Shown: positions 59,008-64,000 of the stretch, one piece after another | Layout: each line of letters starts with the position of its first letter | Position numbering within the stretch: the stretch's first letter is position 1 | Assembly: GCF_023100805.1 (NCBI RefSeq) | Contig: NZ_CP095855.1 | Location: 2,645,001-2,709,000 of the forward strand | DNA: 64,000 nt | Reading direction: 5' to 3' | From: Chitinophaga filiformis | GTDB lineage: Bacteria; Bacteroidota; Bacteroidia; Chitinophagales; Chitinophagaceae | Translations under genes and position numbers: made by a program | The notes under the pieces: generated by a model | What the model saw: the letters and a program-made list of their open reading frames with translations, nothing else | Databases searched by the model: none | Told to the model about the DNA's origin: nothing

Positions 59008-59186
59008 TTAGCATAGAATTTGGTTTTTTAATTGTCGTTTCCTAAAGCTAATAGTTTAGGTCAACAGAATATTTTATGTAAAGTCTACCGAGAAAGTAAG
59101 ACCGTTACGAACTTTAACGTATGGTATACAATTCACCACTTTAGATATGGTGTGATTAAATATCAATGTTCATTTTCAATAAAAGT

Positions 59187-59400
59187 TTAGGTTAACGTGA
59201 TCATCAGGTTTGTTCCCTTTGTCATTTCAAAGATGATACTATTTTTTTGATTATAGAACTGTATATCTGTGATATTCCCTATGTCCAAAGAGTTTCTCTC
59301 TATGTACCAAATGCAACACTAAAGCAGTGAGTGCCACTGAACCTAGGGCGGGAGCGGAGTGTTTGGAATAATCGTGTAGTACGTTGGTGAAAAGTTAGAG
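59187..59400 (-). pseudogene. Probable frameshifted gene remnant, minus strand
   Basis: One frame (59187-59318) reads WYIERNSLDIGNITDIQFYN... to NLMITLT and stop. An overlapping frame (59254-59394) reads YSKHSAPALGSVALTALV upstream. Both look protein-like and could be one gene with a frameshift. No family recognised. Confidence 0.3.
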
Positions 59401-59566
59401 GTTCTTCAGCTCGTTTTTACTGATGTCGTTCTTTTGTTTAGTCAGATCTCATGGGCAAAAATAGATGAAAAGGAAGATTCCCGTCGCGAATTAATATCAA
59501 TATCCTTACATAAAAATTCACGTAAAACCCGCAATCCTTATTTCCCTAGTTTTACCAAAAAAAACT

Positions 59567-59857
59567 ATGGCAAGAACTAAAAATCCATTATTCACCGGCG
59601 CAAAAATGGCCCGCGGTAAAATAGCTCCCGGTTTTATCTTAAAAACCCGTGGCGAAAAAGCATTTATCAGTAAATGCCCCGACATGAGCAACGTCGTTCC
59701 TTCCGAATTACAGCTCGAATATAAAGATCGATTTAGATCCGCTGTAGAATATGCAAAGAGCATCGTCAGTGATCCATACAAGAAGGCCGCCTATAAGGTA
59801 AGGAAGGGTAGTACAGTATACCACTCTGCTATTAAAGACTATCTTGAGAATAATTGA
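59567..59857 (+). CDS. Small protein of unknown function, related to the N-terminus of the 60986 protein
   Basis: The 96-residue protein (MARTKNPLFTGAKMARGKI...) is basic, without signal peptide. It aligns with residues ~10-95 of the protein at 60986: a Gly-rich start, T-R-x-G, then P-x-E-x-Q, F-x-x-A-x-x-YA-x-x-x-V-x-DP-x-x-K-x-x-Y and KG-x-T with a final A-x-x-D. The A-rich leader AAAAAAAACT before ATG is usual for the phylum. I recall similar uncharacterised proteins across Bacteroidota but no named function. The DNA around it is AT-rich; the gene is monocistronic. Confidence 0.7.
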   Translation: MARTKNPLFTGAKMARGKIAPGFILKTRGEKAFISKCPDMSNVVPSELQLEYKDRFRSAVEYAKSIVSDPYKKAAYKVRKGSTVYHSAIKDYLENN

Positions 59858-60234
59858 CGAAGCAGATCATCGTCAACCTGTGCCAACTATTGTTGTATCT
59901 CCATCCTCATATCATACTTCACAAAACAGAGTATATCCTATCGCTCTTAATTGGATGATTCCCCGGTAGCAATCCGGTATCAACGGTGTACCAATGGCCT
60001 TAACTTACGTTCATCTTATGTTCAAGACGTAAGTTGAACGTAAGTTAAAGCCATTGGTACTATAGTGGTACTACATACACTAAGGATTGTAACATATAAA
60101 TTTTCAAAAATTCACGTCTTATAATGATCTTTAAATAATTATTTTTCAGTAAATTAGATAGATATTGTTAATCTCCTGTCTGACATAGTTTACACAACAC
60201 ACTAATTATTTTTTTATTATTAAAAGGATTTAAT
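59858..60234. other. Intergenic region containing the 73-base inverted repeat
   Basis: 377 bases before the LytTR regulator region. Apart from the inverted repeat at 59988-60060 it is AT-rich with no gene that I can support. Confidence 0.5.
59988..60060. repeat. Long near-perfect inverted repeat
   Basis: The arms are 26 bases (59988-60013 and 60035-60060) with one mismatch, GTACCAATGGC[C/T]TTAACTT then ACGTTCA. The loop itself contains a second weaker pair (CTTATG/CGTAAG), so the unit ACTTACGTT occurs four times counting both strands. It could be a cruciform, an operator for the LytTR protein, a structured RNA, or an end of a lost element. Confidence 0.8.
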
Positions 60235-60483
60235 ATGAAAAACACTTCAGTTAATCTCGCCTCAGGCAATTCCATTCTCTGTGCCCCCATTGCTGTTCAG
60301 TCTACCCCTATGCTATTACTATACCTACTACGACTACGACTATCCCTACGACTATGTTTCCTACCTGGTTCCCACAATTATTTCTCTCTCTTGCTTAAAC
60401 CCTATTCGTTAATCTCCATACTCAAATTATATGAAGAATCGTATGCTTATGCTTGCCAAAGGCGGCATTCACGAAATGCTTAA
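60235..60483 (+). other. Small reading frame with Tyr-codon-rich overlapping frame, upstream of LytTR
   Basis: AAAAGGATTTAAT before the ATG at 60235 looks like a translation start, giving MKNTSVNLASGNSILCAPIA... to 82 residues, but after residue 25 it turns into Leu/Arg repeats from CTACGA units. In the +1 frame the same DNA (60311-60364) reads CYYYTYYDYDYPYDYVSY, ten Tyr codons in eighteen, and stops at 60411-60413, about 17 bases before the LytTR start and in the LytTR frame. Either a frameshift has broken a small peptide gene or this is a leader. Not called as a normal CDS. Confidence 0.35.
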
Positions 60484-60787
60484 TAGTGATACCATCGTCT
60501 ATATCCGTGTTAATCTTACCTATAGCATCATTAAGTTTTCAGACGGCCGGTCCCAGGCAATTGCTCTTAGTCTGAAACAGTTTGAGAAGTACCTCCCGCC
60601 AGATTTATTTTGTCGCACTCACAGAAAGTATATTGTTGCCCTTGATCATGTTAAGAGCGTCTCCCGAGGTGATATAACGGTCACGGGCGGAGAGGAAATA
60701 CCACTTAGTAAGGACTTCAAGCAAAAGTTTTTCAGCCATTTTGTGGTAATTACCGAAAAAACGGAATTGCAGGAAGAACCTTTATGA
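60431..60787 (+). CDS. Stand-alone LytTR-type DNA-binding regulator
   Basis: The 118-residue protein is essentially one LytTR domain: NSDTIVYIRVNLTYSIIKFSDG, SLKQFEKYLPPDLFCRTHRKYIV, then SRGDITVTGGEEIPLSKDFKQKF. There is no receiver domain, so it is not a classical response regulator; its activity may be set by expression or by a partner. It lies between two related proteins of unknown function and just downstream of the long inverted repeat and Tyr-rich frame. LytTR proteins bind direct repeats; target not identified. Confidence 0.85.
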   Translation: MKNRMLMLAKGGIHEMLNSDTIVYIRVNLTYSIIKFSDGRSQAIALSLKQFEKYLPPDLFCRTHRKYIVALDHVKSVSRGDITVTGGEEIPLSKDFKQKFFSHFVVITEKTELQEEPL

Positions 60788-60900
60788 GACGGTTTGGGCC
60801 TCTTATTTGTTAATTTGGGCCCTTAGTATAGATACTTCAAAACCGCTTTAAAATCCTTCCTAACATTGTATCATCAATCACGGCCAAAGGGGCCGCACCT

Positions 60901-60927
60901 GTAATAGGAGAGAGGTGCCTCCTGTTA
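60901..60927 (+). terminator. Hairpin between LytTR gene and the next gene
   Basis: GTAATAGGAG (60901-60910) pairs with CTCCTGTTAC (60918-60927) with one mismatch, around AGAGGTGC-type loop. It lies 114 bases after the LytTR stop and 59 bases before the start at 60986, so it may be a terminator or a leader structure of the next gene. Confidence 0.5.
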
Positions 60928-60985
60928 CACCCGGCGGTAGTGATGGTGGAGATCTTTCTTTTTATAATCCGTAAAAAAAAATAAC

Positions 60986-61549
60986 ATGGCAAAAATAATA
61001 AATCAGGAAAATCCTATGATGAACGGCGTGACCGGCACAATAGGTAACTTAACCTTCGCTACGAGAAAAGGGCAAACAATTTCCTTTCCTAAGCGGGGGC
61101 CTAATAAAAAGCCACCGACAGAAGAACAGGTGGCGGTTCAGCTGAATTTTGAACGCTTTGCAGCATACGCTCAGGAGGCAGTCGCTGATCCGGTAACGAA
61201 GCTGATGTATGCAAAGGCTGCAAAGAAAGGGCAGACCGCCTTTAATGTGGCTTTTCGCGATGCCGCCAGGCCGCCACGGATACCGCAGATCGATACCAGG
61301 AAGTATCGTGGACTTGTAAACGATGTGATCAAATTCCTGGTCAAGGACGTCGTTCCTGTAGAATCTGTAACCGTCAGGATCCTGTCTGCGGCCGGTGCGG
61401 AGCTCGAACAGGGAGACGCAGCCCGGAGTACGGGCAACTACTGGTCGTATAAGGCAACGGTTGCTAATCCTGCAGTATTTGGTACCCGTGTGCTGGTTAC
61501 TGCAACTGACCTGCCGGGTAATGTTACTGAAGCGGAATTCGTGATCTAG
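60986..61549 (+). CDS. Protein of unknown function: shared helical N-terminal module plus Ig-like C-terminus
   Basis: The 187-residue protein has no signal peptide. Residues ~10-95 match the 96-residue protein at 59567 (PTEEQ, FAAYAQEAVADPVTKLMYAKAAKKGQ). Residues ~110-187 are a beta-rich segment (VPVESVTVRILSAAGAEL, WSYKATVANPAVFGTRVLVTATDLPG) of Ig/CARDB-like look. GC content returns to the level of the left half of the window. It ends at a strong terminator. Related proteins are, to my memory, common but unnamed in Bacteroidota; no function can be given. Confidence 0.75.
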   Translation: MAKIINQENPMMNGVTGTIGNLTFATRKGQTISFPKRGPNKKPPTEEQVAVQLNFERFAAYAQEAVADPVTKLMYAKAAKKGQTAFNVAFRDAARPPRIPQIDTRKYRGLVNDVIKFLVKDVVPVESVTVRILSAAGAELEQGDAARSTGNYWSYKATVANPAVFGTRVLVTATDLPGNVTEAEFVI

Positions 61550-61569
61550 TGATCATTTAAACGAGAGGT

Positions 61570-61600
61570 GCTCTGGCCTTATAGCCAGAGCGCTTCTTTA
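61570..61600 (+). terminator. Intrinsic terminator
   Basis: GCTCTGGC and GCCAGAGC (61570-61577, 61584-61591) flank CTTATA; GCTTCTTTATT follows. It is 20 bases after the stop at 61549. Confidence 0.8.
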
Positions 61601-61774
61601 TTAATTGGCAGCCGCACTACCAATTAACAGAGATTCGTTTATCCTCCCTTAATCTTCAATTTTAAAGTGAAGAGTAAGAGAGGATAAGTATCTCAAATGG
61701 AATTCAAATGAATTGAAACATCTCTCCACCCCCTCACTCATTAAAAAAACAGTAGCTAATTTCTCCCAGCTATT
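61601..61774. other. Rest of the intergenic gap before the third SusC
   Basis: Between the terminator and the promoter the sequence is plain AT-rich DNA without a gene or repeat that I can support. Confidence 0.4.
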
Positions 61775-61803
61775 TTGATAAACCATTTTTTAAACTAATT
61801 TTG
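61775..61803 (+). promoter_or_regulatory. Bacteroidota-type promoter (TTTG ... TAnnTTTG)
   Basis: TTTG at 61774-61777 and TAATTTTG at 61796-61803 are separated by 18 bases, within the range for the phylum's primary sigma. The start of the SusC gene lies 133 bases downstream of the -7 box. Confidence 0.65.
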
Positions 61804-61936
61804 TCTACATAATTAGTAGACTAAAGCCCGTTTGTATCCCACCAGCACATAACGGCTATTACCTATCAATACTTTAGCAACCTTCAGCTCCCGGCAACTG
61901 CTGCCGGCGGGTATTCCATTATCTAAATTGTTCGAT

Positions 61937-64000
61937 GTGAAAAAACATTTACACGTCAGTATCATGCTATGCTTACTGGTGGGGCCTTTATTGAGTAATG
62001 CACAGACTGTAGCTCCTCCCGACACCACCATTGCTGCTTCCATGAATCGCGCACTCAGCGAAGTGATCGTTGTCGGTTACGGTGCGCAGAGTAAAAAGGC
62101 TGTAGTGGGCGCGGTAACGAGCATTAAGGCGGCAGGTACAAAAGACAGACCTGTGGCTAGTTTTGATCAGCAGCTGCAGGGCCGTGCTCCAGGTGTGCAG
62201 GTAAGTGCAAACACCGGTGTTCCGGGGGATGGTATTTTCTTTCGTATCCGCGGTACGACTTCTATCAATGCGGGAAACGACCCTTTGTACGTAGTAGATG
62301 GCGTATTCATCAATAACCAGTCATTACAGAAGGTGACTACCCAGGGACAGGCAAATAATCCGCTGGCGGATATTAACCCTGCGGATATTGAGTCGATCTC
62401 CATTCTGAAAGATGCTACGGCTACTGCCATCTACGGCGCCCGGGCGGCGAATGGGGTCGTATTGATCACGACGAAGCGCGGCGCCTATAATAGTCGCCCG
62501 AAAGTAGCTTTCAATACTTACGCCGGCGTGGCATGGGCGCCCGAATTGTGGGAACTGGTAACAGGTCCGGAGCATGCAACTATTATCAACGACGCCTGGG
62601 TCAATGATGGGAAGCCTTTTGCTACAAGGCCTTTCAGACCCAAATCAGAAGGTGGTCGCGGCCTGCCGGAAGAGCAGCCTACATACGATCGCCTGCATGA
62701 TATTTTCCGCACCGGCGCTATACAAAATTATGATCTCTCGCTGTCGGGTGGTAATGAGAAAACGAGGTATTATCTGAGTGGTGGTTATAACAAGCAGTTA
62801 GCCAATATCCGAACGAACGACTATCAACGCGCCAGCCTGAAAGTAAATCTCGACCAGCAGGTCAATGACAGGATACGGGTAGGGACCAGTAACTCCCTGT
62901 CACGGTCCCGCCGTACCAATGCACGCGTGGGGGATGGACCGCAGGGAGGGATATTGCAGGCGGCCCTGCATACCCCGACATATCTGCCTAAGTTCAATGA
63001 TGACGGCACCTATGCTAAATGGGCGGGTTTTGACAACCTGGATGTGCTGATCAAATACACGGATATGCATTCTACCAGCACCCGTTATATTGGTAACTTA
63101 TATGCGGAAGCCGATATTTTGCGTAAGCTGAAGTTCCGTACCAGCTGGAGCCTGGACTATAACGACTACGATGAATATGAATACTGGAACAGCTATACCA
63201 ACCGGGGAAGCGCCAGTAAAGGCCTGGCTACATCCAGCGTCAGTAAGAACATTGTGTGGGTGAATGAACAGACATTGTCTTACAGGACCAGCCCGGGGCA
63301 ACGTCACACACTGGGGATACTGGTAGGTAATTCCGTTCAGGGCAATATCGCGCAGCAAACATTTGCACAGGGTACCAATTTCCCCAGCGATGCTTTTAAA
63401 CAAATTGCTTCCGCTGCAACTACTACAGCTTCCTCCAACCGCGCAGAGAACAGGCAGGTATCTTTCTTCTCCCGTGTGGAATATAACTATGAAGGAAAAT
63501 ACCTCGCGGAAGCGAATTTCCGTGCAGACGCTTCCTCTAAATTCGGCACAGACAATCAATGGGGTTATTTCCCGTCTCTTGGCATAGCATGGCGGGCAAA
63601 GGAAGAACGCTTCCTGCAGGCGGTAGACGCTATCAGCGATCTGAAAATAAGAGCGAACTATGGGCTGACGGGTAACCAGAACGGTATCGGCAATTTCGCG
63701 TCCCGTGGCCTCTGGGCAGCTGGTTCGAACTACCTGGACAATCCCGGTACGGTGCCGCTGCAACTGGCTAACCCCGAACTGGGATGGGAAACCACCCGGC
63801 AATGGAACCTGGGCCTTGACCTCGGACTGATAGATGATCGTATCAGCATCGAATTTAACTGGTATGATAAATATACCTCCGATCTCTTACTGAACCTGCC
63901 ATTGCCTGTCAGCAGCGGATTCCGCACCATTGCCAGCAATTCAGGCGAGATCAGTAACAAAGGTTTTGAGCTGGGTATCAACACCACGAACATCCGCAGC
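61937..64000 (+). CDS. SusC-like TonB-dependent receptor lacking the N-terminal regulatory-like domain (3' end outside window)
   Basis: The start is GTG at 61937 (ATG at 61935 is followed by TGA in its frame). It reads VKKHLHVSIMLCLLVGPLLSNAQT, a short signal peptide, then only ~20 residues before the plug: LSEVIVVGYGAQSKKAVVGAV, LQGRAPGVQVSANTGVPGDG, RIRGTTSINAGNDPLYVVDGV. A carboxypeptidase-regulatory-like or STN domain, normal for SusC, is missing. The barrel continues to the window end (SGEISNKGFELGINTTN). The frame is open throughout 688 codons. A SusD partner is expected just beyond the window. Confidence 0.9.
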   Translation, partial: MKKHLHVSIMLCLLVGPLLSNAQTVAPPDTTIAASMNRALSEVIVVGYGAQSKKAVVGAVTSIKAAGTKDRPVASFDQQLQGRAPGVQVSANTGVPGDGIFFRIRGTTSINAGNDPLYVVDGVFINNQSLQKVTTQGQANNPLADINPADIESISILKDATATAIYGARAANGVVLITTKRGAYNSRPKVAFNTYAGVAWAPELWELVTGPEHATIINDAWVNDGKPFATRPFRPKSEGGRGLPEEQPTYDRLHDIFRTGAIQNYDLSLSGGNEKTRYYLSGGYNKQLANIRTNDYQRASLKVNLDQQVNDRIRVGTSNSLSRSRRTNARVGDGPQGGILQAALHTPTYLPKFNDDGTYAKWAGFDNLDVLIKYTDMHSTSTRYIGNLYAEADILRKLKFRTSWSLDYNDYDEYEYWNSYTNRGSASKGLATSSVSKNIVWVNEQTLSYRTSPGQRHTLGILVGNSVQGNIAQQTFAQGTNFPSDAFKQIASAATTTASSNRAENRQVSFFSRVEYNYEGKYLAEANFRADASSKFGTDNQWGYFPSLGIAWRAKEERFLQAVDAISDLKIRANYGLTGNQNGIGNFASRGLWAAGSNYLDNPGTVPLQLANPELGWETTRQWNLGLDLGLIDDRISIEFNWYDKYTSDLLLNLPLPVSSGFRTIASNSGEISNKGFELGINTTNIRS

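Larger units (their letters stand above)
58617..59566. other. 950-base region with no intact gene
   Basis: AT-rich, stops in all frames. Two stretches on the minus strand keep protein-like reading and are listed separately. No tRNA, repeat array or clear promoter was seen. Confidence 0.5.

Noticed and set aside
59518..59781. 87-codon minus-strand frame
   Set aside because: It is opposite the 96-residue gene, which has a paralogue downstream in the window.

Overview
The window looks like a chromosomal segment of a chitin- or glucan-degrading member of the Bacteroidota, most like Chitinophaga or a close relative (Chitinophagaceae). The evidence is three SusC genes and two SusD genes, ECF sigma/FecR pairs, type IX secretion (T9SS) C-terminal sorting domains on many exported proteins, PorP/SprF proteins, chitinase-type GH18 genes, and one good Bacteroidota-type promoter (TTTG / TAnnTTTG). 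I see no rRNA, tRNA or CRISPR array.

Layout. (1) 1-8554: secreted enzymes on the + strand: the end of a GH18 chitinase, a GH18-like protein with a beta/gamma-crystallin domain, a GH18 chitinase with CBM6, a GH16 glucanase with CBM6, and a metzincin-type protease with a crystallin domain. Most carry T9SS sorting tails, which suggests an extracellular attack on fungal or arthropod chitin-glucan-protein material. (2) 8847-18327: ECF sigma, FecR anti-sigma, SusC with an STN signalling domain, SusD, a HExxH lipoprotein and a DUF4302-like lipoprotein, forming a regulated import locus. (3) 18377-36056: two very large T9SS type-B surface proteins (2977 and 1391 aa), two PorP/SprF proteins around an OmpA/PD40 protein, and a collagen-like lipoprotein. 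(4) 36165-43904: a lone ECF sigma, a TonB-type outer-membrane protein, an ECF sigma with an anti-sigma that appears to span both membranes, a His-Asp-Thr-Pro repeat lipoprotein and a TIGR03118-like protein. (5) 44025-57121: FecR and ECF sigma on the minus strand, facing an AT-rich SusC-SusD-GH2-S9 peptidase locus on the plus strand. (6) 57144-58295: an IS481-like element whose transposase has an in-frame amber codon. (7) 58350-61549: a gene-poor stretch with a small exported protein, decayed gene fragments, two related proteins of unknown function, a 73-bp inverted repeat, a Tyr-codon-rich small reading frame and a stand-alone LytTR regulator. (8) 61937-64000: the start of a third SusC-like receptor, cut by the window end.

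How the parts work together: the secreted hydrolases and the SusCD systems fit a scavenging lifestyle in which polymers are cut outside the cell and products are imported through TonB-dependent channels. Both STN-bearing SusC proteins lie next to an ECF sigma/FecR pair, as in trans-envelope signalling. The SprF-like proteins beside the two giant type-B sorting-domain proteins probably help secrete or anchor them.

The most interesting items are the apparent dual-membrane anti-sigma factor at 39633-41246 and the small LytTR/structured-repeat region at 59.5-61.6 kb. Functions are read from motifs only; no database search was run.
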